NCBI GenBank assembly: GCA_902729315.2
Contig: LR746272.1
Location: 992,001 to 1,056,000, forward strand
Reading direction: 5' to 3'
DNA: 64,000 nt
Origin: Spirodela intermedia
Lineage: Eukaryota > Streptophyta > Magnoliopsida > Alismatales > Araceae
Shown here: positions 46,094-60,398 of the stretch, in pieces
How the letters are laid out: the number at the start of each line of letters is the position of its first letter
Numbering within the stretch: position 1 is the first letter of the stretch
Made by a program: the position numbers and the translations under genes
The notes under the pieces: model-generated
Database searches by the model: none
What the model was told of the DNA's origin: nothing
Seen by the model: the letters and a program-made list of their open reading frames with translations, nothing else

Positions 46094-49000
46094 CCCAAAT
46101 TGCTTCGGTCACGACGTCCTGGTCTGGACCGTCGGTTATCCAAATCCCCTCTCTCTCTCTCCCCCCTCTAGGATCATTACGTCATGGGCGGAGCTTGAAA
46201 AAGACGGACGGCTCAGATTAGCACGAGATGGGACCTACCAACCCTCCCCAGTGACGTCATATCACATGTAATCCGACCAAGACCGTGGACGATCAATTGG
46301 TCAACATTTCCGTGGCCTTGTGGATCGAGTTGACATAGACACGTGGAAGAACAGAAAAGCGCCTCTCAATGTGAATCCGTCTATTGAGTTTTATGAAAAT
46401 CCGATCGCCACTAAATGAGAACCGATAACCGTCACGATCAAAGGGACAAAGGCGGATCCGATTAGATTCTGTACCGCCACTGTCAGCTCTTTCAGTCCCA
46501 TTTGGCCTATTTTCACGAGCACGACGGCCCACGGTCCAGCCCATTGAGACAGAGCGGCCATTGCGATATAGTGGGCCGCGCAATCCCATAGGCCAGTGGG
46601 CTTCTGACCGTGTAAGTGCCCGTCCGGGGAAGCTTACCACCGTGGGGGGAGGGTTCCAACCAGGCATAAACACGAACTGGGCCCACATCTTTGGGTTCAT
46701 CTGTTGAGGACCACAATGTGGGCCGACCCGACTTAGGCATAAATGAGGGGGAACGCGTTTGGGATGAATTGTTCCTGAGTAATATTCTCATTCCCTCGCT
46801 TGTCACGTTCTCGTATTTAATAAAGTTCGGGCATGAAATTAAACACGACTGTGGGGAGTCAACGCTCGCAATCCCAGGGTCAAAGGACGATTTGATAATA
46901 GAGGGTGCCAATGGGCCGATCGGCTTAGAAGTATGGCCAGTGAGACCCAAAGAGGCCAAGAAGGAGGGGTGGAGCCGCCACACAGAAGCCTACTCAGCTG
47001 CAACATGTAGATCTAGACGAGGTCTTTTTCCGGTAAGAAATAATTTATGGGCCCCATACAAACAAAGCCTACTTGTTGAAATATAGCCATTTTCCACACG
47101 TGAGCAGCGGGAAAAAAAGTCAAACTTGGTGGAAAGTCTTCACATTCAAGCACAGCCCACTGAAAACACTGTTCATCTCAAGACATGAAGATGTTCTACC
47201 ATCCGATCTAGATGAAGCAATGTGAGGACGTGGTATGATAGATTGAGTTACAGGATCAACGGAATTAGAGAACTAATCAGGCTAATTAAATTATTTTTAT
47301 ATAAATAAAATTATGTTTAGTTGAGAGAGCATATAAACAAAATACATAAACAAGGAAAATGCTCATAGATATATTTTTTTTTCCACGCATTGCATGGATT
47401 TGGTCAAAGAAGGTGGCAAGCTGTATGCACCAACTATTTCCCATAGGTAGCATGATCAACGCCATCTCATGGTGGCTTAGCTATCAAGGATTGTTAGTGG
47501 TGCCAGCGGTGGGAGCTCCATATTCCACGTTGCTATTATATTATATTCACCATCTTATACTTGTTGTGGCTAGATAAGGGTAGCAACATCAATGCGATGG
47601 TAAATTTGGCAATAGTTAAGATACGAGTGATAGGGAAATCAAATGGTGACAACCCATTGATGAGAGCGGACCAAAGTTCTCTTAAAATTTGTGAAATTCC
47701 AATGTGGAATAAAATTAACTAATTCCATTTCTAATTATTGTAATTGATATCGGGTCGATTACCTTATTTTTGGAAACGAAAATGATAGAAAATGACTTAT
47801 TTCATTACCAAGCACATTCCATGGTGTAGTGGATTTGCATGGAAAACATTGGTCGAAATATTTCACCCACTAACAATTATTAGATTCATACCAACAATCG
47901 GAGGGTTAGTGACTGGAAAATAATTTGAAGCAAATGAAATAGATAAATAAGGAAAATCCTTATGATAAAACTGAAATTATTTTTGGTTTGATTCGTTAAA
48001 TCTACTCTCTTTTGTGGATGATGAAAGAGATCATTAAACACTTGTTGTATTTTTTTACTAAGGTCTCATTCTTCACCCTTTTTTTAATATTTTATGTACT
48101 CTAAAAATCTTTGTGGATTTCAACATTTCATCAATATGATGGTAGAGATGTAGATCGTGATGTCTGCTAATAAAGTTGGAATAATCAATTAACTAAATTA
48201 ATGTGGTCCACGAGCAAAAAACTAATGTCTGCATGTTTTAGATCTGCAAGATAATGGAGAAGATATCAAATCATTATTATTATCATCGTCATCCACATGT
48301 TTCTCTTTGTCATTGTCGTCAACATCTTGGTCCCTAATTAACATACTTTATGAGACGCATTTTGAAGGAAATTGAACTCGATCATCTTGTTTGAAAGGGA
48401 CTGTACAAGAAAGAGTTGGCATTTTAATTATGAGTCTTGTTTAGGTTAACGTTAACTGAATATGGTTATGGACCTGCTCTTCAATAATGAGGTCAAGATA
48501 GTATCTAGGATGCGATGTACCCTATAACCTGATTAGGACCTGTTGGAAATGGTCCTTGAAGTTGTTTGCTTCGGAATTATTCAAAATTGACAAAACTTTC
48601 CTTATTTACAGAAAAATAATAATATTCTACTAATGGGCATAGACTTTTAGGATTAAGTGGGCCATGCAAATCTCAAATCTTATCCCACAAAATTCATTAA
48701 TTACAATACATTGATTAAAGTAATGAAAGCTAGGTCTGGTTCATATATATACTCCCCTCGTGAATTTTGACGAAGGACTTTAGTATGGCAAGCATATTGC
48801 GATTGAGGGTAACTTATGAAATGAATTCTAAACATACCAAAATTGTTCTCCTACCAGTTGGACGCTAGAAATCCCATCGAATCAAAATCTTCTCACTCAC
48901 GTAACGCCCATTACCCCTCTTTGCATAGACGCCTTAAATGGAACGAAGCCTCATCAATAATGTGCGGTAAGTTCTAATTATTATTCAACAACCAAGGTAG

Positions 49001-52000
49001 AAGTTTCAAAGCTGGGGGTCACATGGAGCCCTTTTATGGAAAAGAAGCTCGGAGGTAGGCCCCCCCCACCTCCGGCCGTTCACGTCTTTTCAGAGCACCC
49101 GGCGGACTTTGACGACTCGACGGGCGAAGCCCAATCAATGGCGCTGTTAACGGCCGTGCGGTGGCGCTGCAGATCGGCCCCGCCTCCTTCGCCAAGCATG
49201 CCGCGATCAATTCCTCGGGTCAGTCTCAACTGCCTGTGGCTGCAAAAAGCCAGACGTGTCGTCCCCAGCGCCGGCTACAGACGTCGGTGGGAGAGAAACC
49301 CCACATCAACGAAAAATTTCCTCTTTTCGTTCGGAGTCCTGCGCTGGATACCCTTCAAATTCGTGTGCTTCGCCGGAAAATATCTCCCGTGTGTGGGCGA
49401 AGAGCCCCCTCGCCAGTTCAAGTCGCGACCAGAGGGCGACAGAAGAGACCACCTTCAACATCAGCCCTCGGTGGCCAGTCAGAAGGGAGCCGAGGACATA
49501 TATACCTTGTAGCCGGTCGGGTCACATTATTAGAGCGAACGAAAAGGGCTCGTAACCTGGGCGAGCGACTGTTGAGATTTTCCATGTCGCAGCCGCATGA
49601 GTACAGTACAGGGATTAGCAGGCCCTCCACGGCCTCTACCGCGGGGAACTTCGTTGGACTCTCTTCCTACCAACTGTTGGCCATAGAGGGGCCCCACCTC
49701 CTCACCACAGTTGCAGGGAAGGGCAGAGGACTAAGTTTTCGAGAGTACAGTGAGCCGAAGATGTTTGGGGAGGGTGGGGAACAGAGGGGCGCTTTCGGTC
49801 AGGGACCACGCTCAGGAAGCCAGGGAATGGTTTAAGAAGGCAGGCGAAGCGGCCCCACCAGCTGCATGGACTTCACTGCACGCAGGGACCAGAGAGCTAC
49901 GGGACGAGAGGGGTGATTGAAGGCTCAGAAGAGAGAAGGATGTAAACCATGCGGTGGAAGTGGCCGTATCTGCCGGTAAACCCCTTTGGATTCTTGTTGC
50001 CACGGCTCTTATCTTCTGTGAGGACGGAGGGCTTTCGATGCCCTCCCCCCCAAGATCTGCAGCACCACAGCAAGGTCCAGGGGCCCAGATGGACCATCCC
50101 GAGAGGCTCCCATCCTCCGAGGGGCCCTCGCCTTTATGCCTTGTAGGAGTTGAAGCAATAATTGCGTCATTATTGATGTGGAATGGCATGCCCACTTCAC
50201 GAAGAACTCTTAATTCCCTCCCTCTTAAAATATGATGGGAAATACCTTCTTATCTAAGTACGAATTGTCGAAGACGACTCCCCCAATTCATACCCGAGTA
50301 GGACACCCAGCATCGTTCCGGAGAAAGTGACTGGGACGTCCACATGTGGAACAATCCTGACAACTTCTCTCTCTCTCCTCTCTCTACAAAAAAATAATAT
50401 ACTATATATATTATATATTATATATAAGGGCTGTGGCGTTGATCACACCCGTTAAAACTAGGGGAAACATGGGAACAAGTGATCGTCGGATCTCATGGTT
50501 ATACCCCCTTTACGCCTGAGTGGAATGCACCTGGCGGTGGCTACCGATGAACTCTGATGAAACTCGGTTAATATCTATGGAGTGAACAATAAATTACTGC
50601 TCAACGACAAGCCGAGACCTTCGACTCTAGATGGCACAATCAAAATAGAGCTAACACCTATCAATATGAGTGCAGCTATATAGATTTCGAGGCACTGCTC
50701 GATCAATCTTCCCCAAATTTGGTAACGACTGATTTGGGGCTTGAATTCAAATGAACGGACACGGTTTCATTGAAGTTACTCCTTTGACCATTATATTTAG
50801 TTGAAAGATTATGAACGATAAATACGACCACATGTACGTAGAGTATCTAGCATAATCTAGCTTGAATTACCAGTATTACCCAGAAGGTCATCTAGGCGGT
50901 CATCTATGATCTTCGGAAAGACTAGGTATGATCTTTAGGAATTGCTCTGAACCTACTGATGTCTAGGTTCACCTTCCAGTAATCAATTCAATTGTTATTT
51001 AATTTACTTGTCCGTGTGGTGATCACTATTTAACATATAGGCAGGACATGATTCTCTTAAGTGAGATTGGATTGATGTTTTATCACTACTACGACATTGG
51101 ACTTCCATTTAAGGTGGTTTACCGAAAGGCCATCTCTTCGACTAAGAATGAGATACATTATGGTACCCAACTCAATCTAGAAAACATAATTTTTTTTTTC
51201 AAAAATTCAATGAAAGCAACCACGACTTAGAAACGGGTAGATGAAATCAGTCCTTTCGCCCTTGACCCAGCTCAAGAAGAGTATAATTTGGTCACATTCC
51301 CTGGACACTGGGAGCAGACATCTTTGCCAAAACGGGGAAACATCAGTTCTTCCGACATATGCCACATAAAAGAGAAAACCATTTTTCATAAATTCGAGCA
51401 TAATCCCAAGTGGATCCGATTTGGAGAGACTTGCTAAAATTAGTGCCACATCGTTTGGAGAAAAAAATTCTGAAAAAATTGCCTTGTAGGGTATATTTTG
51501 GTGAATTTTCTCGTTCTTCTCAAGGTTACCTTATATTACTACGTTAATCGGCTGGTAGTTAGTGAATAACGGTGAAGGATTGAGGATGTTCCATATAATC
51601 GGAACACTCTCCATTATGTACCATAGGCCTTCGAAAATTCTTCTCATCCCAGCAATTATTTCAACGGCTCCTTGGAGAATCTACCGAAGATCCCCACACT
51701 CTTCTTCCTAACTCGGATAACCTGGTTCACCACTCAAATGGTCGGAATCAACCTCATTTTAGGTGAAACAGCATACCAATGAAGGTACCCATTTATGAAA
51801 TCATAAATAGGGAGGGCAAACGAGAGGCCTGAGCATTCATGTGCTCCTTTGACAAGCTACCCTTCTGACCAAGCTGATTCAACGAGGCTTCCAAATCAGC
51901 AGTCCCCCGAGCATCCAAGAATAACTGCCATGAGCGCGTGCCCTTGCCAACATGACGAAAGACGTCCTGAATTAGGGTTGCGTTTGATGTAAGCACCCTT

Positions 52001-52059
52001 CCAATGCATATTTATCTCGGATGGGTGCGTTTATTGCAGGGTAACGGTCGTATATCATG
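46094..52059. other. Long intergenic region without a recognised gene
   Basis: 46.1-47.1 kb is mixed-composition DNA with several GGCCCA/TGGGCC motifs. 47.1-48.9 kb is AT-rich with nothing recognised. 49.0-50.2 kb is GC-rich with overlapping open frames up to 224 codons but no known domain. 50.39-50.43 kb is a short AT palindrome. 50.5-51.7 kb looks like decayed repeat DNA. A minus-strand frame at 51793-51996 has ordinary amino-acid composition (FRHVGKGTRSWQLFLDARG) and may be a gene fragment, but I could not identify it. Confidence 0.35.

Positions 52060-52087
<28 letters not shown>
52060..52087. repeat. (CT)n microsatellite
   Basis: Pure CT repeat followed by a GT-rich stretch (52087-52108). 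No gene is attached to it with confidence. Confidence 0.85.
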
Positions 52088-52091
<4 letters not shown>

Positions 52092-52672
52092 CTCACGGTG
52101 TGTGGGTGTCTGTACGCGTACATATACGTCTATATGCATAGCCATTATACACTGACTCTTATGGGAGAACTGCGGAAGGCACCCACTTGGAGAGGTCGAT
52201 ATCGACAAAAGAGACAAACTAACATGACAGGTGCAGTACTATGGCCGTCCAGATATAAGCTTTGAAGGCAAGGTCAGTCACTCTGAGAGCTCTAAACGCA
52301 TGACGTCCCCCACATCCCCATCCCTTGTGTTTGATATCACGACATGTGAAAAGAGCCACAAGCTCTCTCTCCCTAGCTGTCATCCCAAATTCATTTTTCA
52401 TCCAGTTTTTATTTTTCTCAAGTATACTTTCATTATGTCCTCTCTATCTCTCCCTATCGTGAATATTCGTATTTTTAGTGCATATATTAAGTTGTCTTGT
52501 TGGCCGCATCATGTTCGAGATTCTTTCACCGGTGGTCCTCACGTTAGATCTCCTCCCGACAGGACGATCATGCCTTTCCTGAAGACCGCCAGCGTCTTTA
52601 ACGGTGAGACACCGATTTCCACATCGATACAAGTGTTCCACGTAGAACCCAACGTCTTCAGGCCCCGCTCCA

Positions 52673-52703
<31 letters not shown>

Positions 52704-53194
52704 ACTTGGGGGAGGGGCCTCTTCACTTCCAAGTCCCAAAGAAGCGGGGACCGTCTCCGACCTGCGGCTCTAGTTAGTACTACTACATCTTTGCTAACAT
52801 GAGAGTACCATCACCGATACACGTGCCGACGCACGTGCCAGTCTGGACTGCGGGAGTCTGTGGGAGGGGGAGCGCACCCTAAGTACACACCCTTTCCTTC
52901 TCTCTGCCCACGCGGCGAGAGTTCCAGAGTAGGGCGGGAGGCCGGACAGCAACCGGACGGCGTCCCGCGTCACGCGGAAGCCAGCAGTTCGCAGTGGCGC
53001 CGGCGAGGATGACGACGAGGACTGGTCCACCGCCGGAGTGGTAGGCTGACTCCTCTTAAAGAAAGGCGGCAGGATGGAGGCCAAGAGGGGACTCGCATGA
53101 ATGAAGCGGATCGATATCCGCAGATCTTCTCGCCTCCAAGTGAAAGCTGATCGCCAGTAGTTCCTCTCCAGGGAGACCGCGAACGAGCCGCAGA

Positions 53195-53238
<44 letters not shown>

Positions 53239-54009
53239 CAGCTAAAGACTTGCACCCTTCCCCATTTATTGTAGACACCAGGGAGCAAGAGAGGTTTGCA
53301 GGTGGGCAGCTCCATCAGCCATCCCCTTGGTTCTCTCCTACACGTCACAACCCCAAGTGGGACAGAGAGATGAGATAGAGAGATAAAGAGTGAGAGCGAG
53401 AGAGAGAGAGAGAGAGAGAGAGGGGTGGACAGCGACTGGTCCATGAAGTAGAAGAGTAGAATAATGGGGTTTGTGAGGATAAATACGTTATGCGGGGGGG
53501 AATAACAGCACGACGAGTCAGGGACGAACGAATAAAGCGGGCCCCATCGCAGCATGCAAACTCTGTCACTATTCTCTCCCTCCCGTCGTCCTCAACTCTA
53601 CATAACACATCATTATCGATATATAATAATATAGGAATAATATTATTATTATCATCATTATCAGCGACGCGAACAGCGCACCGACGACGTGGGTCGCTTC
53701 CAATCTCGACCGCCCATATCGGGAGGGAAGGCGCGCACGCGTGCACGTGCGAGCGGGGCTCGCCCGTCGTCGTCCTCCGGCGGGGATATCATTAAATTGC
53801 TATTTCAGCCGAAGACCATGCAGAAGGCGACGGCACGGCGGGATCCCGCATCCCCCCCCCTTCCCCACATGCCCGGATGCCCTCGTGGAGACGAAATCGA
53901 AGACGCCGCAGAGAGATGGTATGATCCGCTCCACACGAACCTCAGCCATTCCCCTAAACGGGAAATACGTTCAGTTAGAGAGAGAGCCCATGCAGAGAGT
54001 CTCCCATCT
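52088..54009. other. Non-coding region with GA tracts
   Basis: No supported gene. (GA)n tracts lie at 53199-53236 and 53393-53421. GC-rich DNA at 52910-53060 and 53680-53920 opens short frames with no known motif. Confidence 0.4.
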
Positions 54010-54156
<147 letters not shown>

Positions 54157-55096
54157 AGAGGTGGAGGGGGAAGGGGGGGCATCATCTGGTCCTTTTCAGA
54201 TGGTCTAGATGACAGGAAAGGCGAGAGAAACTTGGGGATGACGAATTATTTCAGATTTCCGCGTATTATTCGAGGGAAACATGGGGATTAGAGTGTATCT
54301 GGGAGGGGGGCGCGGGGGGAGGGGGGATCTGGCGGCGAGCCCCTCCGGCGAACGGGGGGCGGGGAGGGCCAGCTAACGCCGGCCGGCAGGGGGGGGAAGG
54401 CACCGAGGAAGACGAGTCTGGACGACAGGGGCAGGTGGAGATCGCTTGGCATTTAGAAGAAGCAAACAAACAAAAGGGTAAAGGGAAGCCTCGTGTTTCA
54501 TCTCTTTCGTTCGGGTTACCTTCTCCTCTCCATCGTCCCCAGGACCACCCTCCTGCAACGCCTATAAAGAAGCCAACTACTATAAAGAACCCATTACAGC
54601 AACCAGTACCTGATAGAGAGGCACTCTTACAATGAGAGATGGGGACAGGAGTGTGAGATAGAGAGAGATAGATGGACAAAGAAGGGGGGAGGGGCGAGAG
54701 AGACCCGCGGCCAGTCCCACACCCATTCCCTTCTTGGCTGACTCTCACGGATGCGCGAAATCTAGACGGCTAGAGAGTGAGAGAGAGGGAGGGTGATTAG
54801 TAACAGTTGTGGGAATTGGGTAGATGCTTAAAGAAGCGGGGAGACTTGATCAGCGGCGGTGCAGCAGCAGGGATTGTCAGAGGAGTTACGCCAGATGTAG
54901 TCAGCGAATGCTTCCTTAAAAGTCATGGTGTATTACAGATGTAACTGAGATAAAAAGGGGAGAAAGATAACTTCGCTCCGCTATCTTTATCAACGACCGG
55001 CTTTCTCTTGTTCACTCCTTCCTCCTCTCTATAGAAGCAGAAGAGGACCAGGAGGGGCGGCGGCAGCGGCCGTGGCTTGCTTGGATTCCTAGAGAG
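54157..55096 (+). promoter_or_regulatory. Upstream region of the C2H2 zinc-finger gene
   Basis: The region holds a G-rich block (54302-54400, with several runs of three to seven G) and further short GATA/GA repeats (54656-54672, 54776-54790). A likely purine-rich leader precedes the ATG. Two TATAAAG-like sequences lie at about 54563 and 54581, over 500 bases from the ATG, so neither can be assigned as the TATA box without transcript data. Confidence 0.4.
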
Positions 55097-55918
55097 ATGA
55101 GCGAGAGAGAGACGAGGGACTTCATGAGCGTCGACTCCTTCTCCCAGCTCCCCTTCATTCGTTCCACTCCCCCCGGTGGGGGAAAGAGCCCCAGCGGCTC
55201 CACTTCCGCCAGCGGCATCCGCCTTTTCGGCATCGAGTTCTCCCACGAACCCGACGTCGTAGAGGATGAGGCTTCCACCAAGGACACGGCTAGCAATGTC
55301 ACCAGCGGCGGCGCTGCGGCGGCGGAGACTACCCGCAAGTTCGAGTGCCACTACTGCTGCCGAAACTTCCCCACATCGCAGGCCCTAGGCGGTCACCAGA
55401 ACGCCCACAAGCGCGAGCGGCAGCACGCCAAGAGAGCTTACCTCCAGTCGGCCATGGCGGCCCAGCACCACCAGGCCCACGGCTACGGGATCGTGAACTA
55501 CCACCACCTCAACTCCATCCCATCTACCGCTCGCTTTGGCGTTGGCCACAGCTTCGAGTCGCCGCCTTCATGGAACGGTGCAGCACCTGGTGGGGGTCTT
55601 GTGGGAGCTCGCTTCTACGGTGGTCCCGGATCCGTTTCTCAGCCCATCAACGGCAGCCCGCTGCCGGGGATGTGGAGAATCCCCCCAGTGCATGGCAGCC
55701 GTGGCTTCCCCTCGACGCAGAGCGGCCTGTCGACGGTTCTACCTCTACTCGGAAGCGAGGATTTGAGGGCAGCTGGAGGAGGTAGGATGGAACTCGGCGG
55801 TGGAGGCGCCGCCATCGCCAGGTCGGTTTCCTCGGCTCCGTCGCCGCAGGGTCGATTTGTGTATGAATCGGCCGCTGCAGGAGTGAAGGAACACTTGAGT
55901 CTGGATTTGCGTTTGTAA
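55097..55918 (+). CDS. C2H2 zinc-finger transcription factor (GIS/ZFP5/ZFP6/ZFP8 type)
   Basis: Intronless, 273 residues. One plant-type C2H2 finger, FECHYCCRNFPTSQALGGH followed by QNAH, has zinc ligands Cys84, Cys87, His100 and His104. The QALGGH core is plant-specific and contacts DNA. An N-terminal IRLFGIEF motif (41-48) and the C-terminal EAR-type repressor motif LSLDLRL (267-273) place it with the GIS/ZFP5/6/8 group, which regulates trichome and root-hair formation downstream of gibberellin and cytokinin in Arabidopsis. The middle is rich in Gly, Ser, Pro and His and poorly conserved. The ATG at 55097 follows a purine-rich leader. Very GC-rich codons produce open frames on other strands. 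Which member it is cannot be decided from this sequence. Confidence 0.92.
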   Translation: MSERETRDFMSVDSFSQLPFIRSTPPGGGKSPSGSTSASGIRLFGIEFSHEPDVVEDEASTKDTASNVTSGGAAAAETTRKFECHYCCRNFPTSQALGGHQNAHKRERQHAKRAYLQSAMAAQHHQAHGYGIVNYHHLNSIPSTARFGVGHSFESPPSWNGAAPGGGLVGARFYGGPGSVSQPINGSPLPGMWRIPPVHGSRGFPSTQSGLSTVLPLLGSEDLRAAGGGRMELGGGGAAIARSVSSAPSPQGRFVYESAAAGVKEHLSLDLRL

Positions 55919-56852
55919 TTGGTATCGAACTGCTGGAATTTCCTCGTTAAATTTATATTTTTCTTCTTCCACCTCCGCTCTTTCTTCCTCTCTCGGATTA
56001 TTCAAGCAATCCAAGAACTATGGGACATATTAGATGCTTTTAGATCTGGGCAAGAATTCTTTCAGCGGACGTAGCACGTGGATCCCGTTGAGAACAAATC
56101 AAGCGGCGAAGGACAGACAATTCGTGAACCATGAGGAAGATTTTGCATCGCAGAACAGCCAATTCAACGAATATATTTTCTTTTATGACAATTTCTGCCA
56201 AGGAATGTCAGATTGATGGCATCAATAACCGGCCTCTTCCCACTGAGACCCTCGGACGTTGAGGGCCTTGCTGGGTAGCCTGTGAGGAACCCTGCGGCAA
56301 CTTCCTCTCCAAGAACTGTCTCCATAAGAGCGTCGTTGGATCCTGTCTAAGGGGTCCTGATCGCACACAGAAAATGTCAACTCTTGTTGCTCGCAGTCAT
56401 CCGTAATCTTGAAAGAATCTCATCAGAAATCCTTGCAGAATAGTTCTCAGAGTGATTCCTCATCCGCATCCAAGATAACGCAGAAGAATGGACCTGAATG
56501 CCTTGACAGATCTCTTGCAGACGGAGGTTTGGTTAATAGATTGAATTCATCAGAAAGTCGAGGAAAACCTCGATTTTTATTATCTTTCCTTCGAGCGGGA
56601 TTCAAGTCACCGATAGAATCGTTGCCCAAATGGATTAACTGATGAAACCCAGTACAGGCTTTAAATTTCTGCGCACAGCCTTCTTTCTGAACCGGGTATT
56701 TACGTCGCATCTTCGGAAACCGTGTCACTGTCCAGAGTTAACGCAGAACGGCAGAGGTGTAAGAAATAAGACTCCCAAATCCAGTACGAGATTGCAAGTG
56801 CATATCCAGGATCAGTATACTGCAGCACCTCGCTGTTTTCTACCAATTTCCT

Positions 56853-56900
<48 letters not shown>

Positions 56901-56984
56901 CATCGTTAGGCCGCATGATCTCCACATTCCCAATCTTCTTGAGGATCATAGGAAGGATGCTGCCTTTCTGGGATTATTAAGCCT

Positions 56985-57051
<67 letters not shown>

Positions 57052-60000
57052 TCTCAGTAAGATTCTACCCAGTAATACGCCTCGCCATGTTTCTAAACTT
57101 GCACAATCCATGCAGAGAAAAAACGTCCCAGTTGCCCACCCATCGCTCCCTTTTTCCCAATACAGTGCCTTGTGACTGCCCTAATCAAGAACAAAGGGAA
57201 TAAATGGGAGATAGCTTGACCAGGACCAGAAAGAGAGGCCACGGAGAATAACTCGTAACCTCGGGGAGGATATCGGAGAACTCGCATAGTCCGAGTTCGG
57301 GTTTTTAATCTGCTATCAAAGGATGATAATAAGCTTCAAAAAGGGTGTGTTGGGAGGCTGGTGAGAAGCTTCTTCACATGAAAGAGACCATACCACGTCA
57401 CGGATGTACTTGGAAGCTTGCATCGAAGATGGCGTCTCCCACCTTCTAGTTCGACTGCCCACTCACCAGACACCCATTTTAAAAGGATTAACGGGGAACT
57501 AGTTGACTAGAAGTTGTAAATGGCTTTCTGAACGAGTTAATTTGTGGGAGTGCGTGTATCCTCTCTCTTTCTCGCTGGTATCTCATGTAAGCAGCGCCGC
57601 GGAAGCATCAACCATCAACTGATGGGCGGGTACAGGAAACGGGGACTCGTCATGGCACAGAGAGGCCAGCACCACGGCCACCAGGACATCTACTCGAAGA
57701 TTTCATGGCCTGTACGCGCTCTGCCGGAGCCGGAGCCGGAGCCGGAGACGGAGACGGAGCCCAAGCGGCTTGCAGCGATCGTACGGCCGTCCGGCGAGGT
57801 GTAAGGTTGGAAAGATTATGAGCAGGGCGGAGACGGTGCCCGCCGTAGGCGGGGGAGTACGGCCTCTCCTGGTACTGGGCCTCCTGCCTCCTCACTAACT
57901 CCTCCTCCGGTGCCGTCCGGCAGACCTGCATCTGCCAACCGGACGGAGCGCCGCGACGTGTCGGCCATGGGGTGAACCGGGACCTCCTTTAACCTCTGTT
58001 ACCGGGGCTCGGCGTGTAGTAGCTGGTCACGAGAAGAGGCCAGAGTACCAACATCTCTGATGGATGAGGAGTGCCCATTGACGAGGAGAAAAGAAAAGGA
58101 TGTAGAAGAGACGCAACCTCAGTCCCCGTACTCTTTTCTCATAGCCGGTTCCTGACTGGCCAATTCCATAGTCACCGCTCTCAAATCCAACCGTGGTCAT
58201 CTTTTCTTTACGAACAGACATCTTATCTATGTAAGGTTAATCACTGATTAGCAATAAATGCAGAAGAACCACTTTCAAGGACCAGGTTTTTCCATCGAGG
58301 GCCCTTCAGTAAAAAGTTCACGGCACCAAAGCTCCATGGTCCTCGTGTAATTTTATCGTGCAATCCCATCGCAATCCCTAGAAAGCTGACTTTTATCACA
58401 TGGGATTTGCTTCACTCAGGAAGATACTTAGCCACATCCACAGGCCTTCCCATAGTACAGCGTATGTTTGATGCCCTAAATATATACGTACCGTCATGGT
58501 TTATGGCGCACATATAGTCCTATCTGCTTGCTTCATCGGATAATCGCCAATATGTCATTTGGTTTGACTCGTCAACCCTTCAATTAAATGATTAATAGGG
58601 AGGGGTTTGACCGAAATTAATTGGTTTCTTGAGCATGATTTGATGCATCTACGTAACTATGATCCAAGTTCAGCTTGCGATCCTTGTATATGCTACGTGT
58701 TGATGCAAGAGTTAGTGGTTGTCCCTCCTTTTATGTATGTGCCCATTCTTGTGCTAGTTATTATTGGAAACCATCGGGCTGTTGGTTCCTTCATTGAGAA
58801 GCTCAGTGCACCATTGCAACAATACTATTTCATTGCGCTTGCTTAATTATATAAAACTTGCACAATCGTCCCATGTAATCAAGTAAAAACCTAGAAAGAG
58901 TGAAGAGAGCTCAATGATTATCATGAGAGTAGCTTGAGAATGCATATTTTTTTAGGCACATGCCTTTATCGAGGTGATTTAGTTACAACTAAACATCTAC
59001 TACTTGTATCCCTAGCTTGTTATGAGGAGATGACATATCTTTTTCGACATCCACATCTTTTCAATGCCACATGTCTAGGTGAAAGATATACAATGCTTTT
59101 TATTATTATTTGACAACCATTGATTTATTCATGTTCGAATATTATGATTTATTTGATTTTTTTGTAACCCTTTTTCAGCAATTCTATGCTAGCACTCTCA
59201 CCATGTAGAATGAGAATACCACAGCTTAAGCTAAGCATTTACAATGTTTTTTTTTTTATCAATTTCCCTCAATTACTATGTTCTAGATAGTAAGTAATAT
59301 ATATCCCACATAAACGCTCTTGGAATAAGATAAGCACACTTGCATTATACTCTTATCACGGTAAGATAAAAATCTTAAGATAATTTGAGGGGACCTAGAA
59401 CTCAGACTAATAACTTGTCAATGACTCATGAGTTATTAATGGGAAGGTGAATTTTTTTAAAGTGAATAAAATATAATTCTAATTATTTTCGTTGTTGAAC
59501 CATGGCCTCTTTCAAACGAACAAAGTAGATGAGCTAGGTTGGACATTGGAGACGACGTACCCACATCAAAAGGGGGTGGGTGAGTGGGGTGGTTAGGTTG
59601 TCTCCGGCGGTAGAGACGCATCGGATACCCTGTGGAGGATAACAAGAGGTTAACAACACACATCATTTACCAGTAGCCGGTAAACCACAGTCTGTGCCCC
59701 GAGGAAAACAATTAAATACGACCCACTGTCTTTCTCCATCATTAGCTTGTGGGGTTACCTTGGGAAGCCAGCAGAATGTCGTCGTGATTTCCACACTCAA
59801 GGAAAAATGGGAGGCGTCCCCACCTCCAACCTGTGCCGGCGGTGTCCCCCCCTCATCCGCGCGATGGCAGCTCAAAGTGGGGTTCAAGCGGGGGACCTCC
59901 CGCCGCCCTCGCCGCTTCCGCTGCGCTCGGAAGCAAAGTGATGATGGCGAGCATCGACTCCGGGATCGGCCGCTGCCCCCTCTTCCTCGGCCTCTGCGCC

Positions 60001-60344
60001 GCCGTGGGGAGGCGACTAAAATGGAAACCTTCCCGCCGGAGGCTGCCGGGTCTTCGGAGCTCGTCCTCCCCGCCTGAATCGGGTACGTGGGTGACTTCCC
60101 AATTCCGCCAGTCAGTTTGGGGGGGGGGGGGGGTAGAAAAGCAGGTACTTTGCAGATCAAAGTGGAAGCCCCCACCTCCTCCTCCTCCGGTCTCGCTCGC
60201 CGGTGGTGGCGCTGCTGTCGTTCTTTCCTTCTGTCTAGAAATTCCTGCCGCATTGAAGACTGCCCCCCCTCATCGGAACGAACATTCTGCCCAACTACCT
60301 CCCCCACCGGAGAGACCCTCGCCGCCGTGCGCACCAATTAGATG

Positions 60345-60398
<54 letters not shown>

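Noticed and set aside
45450-46171. Frames of 150-220 codons over the purine minisatellite
   Set aside because: Ser/Leu/Pro or Arg/Glu repeats that come directly from the simple sequence.
49036-50235. Overlapping open frames up to 224 codons in a GC-rich block
   Set aside because: Several frames are open at once, none has a recognised motif or splice structure; most likely GC-driven.
57650-58221. Possible two-exon minus-strand gene (frames starting MSVRKEKMTTVGF and MQVCRTAPEEEL)
   Set aside because: No convincing splice junction joins them in phase and no family was recognised; left as a weak possibility only.
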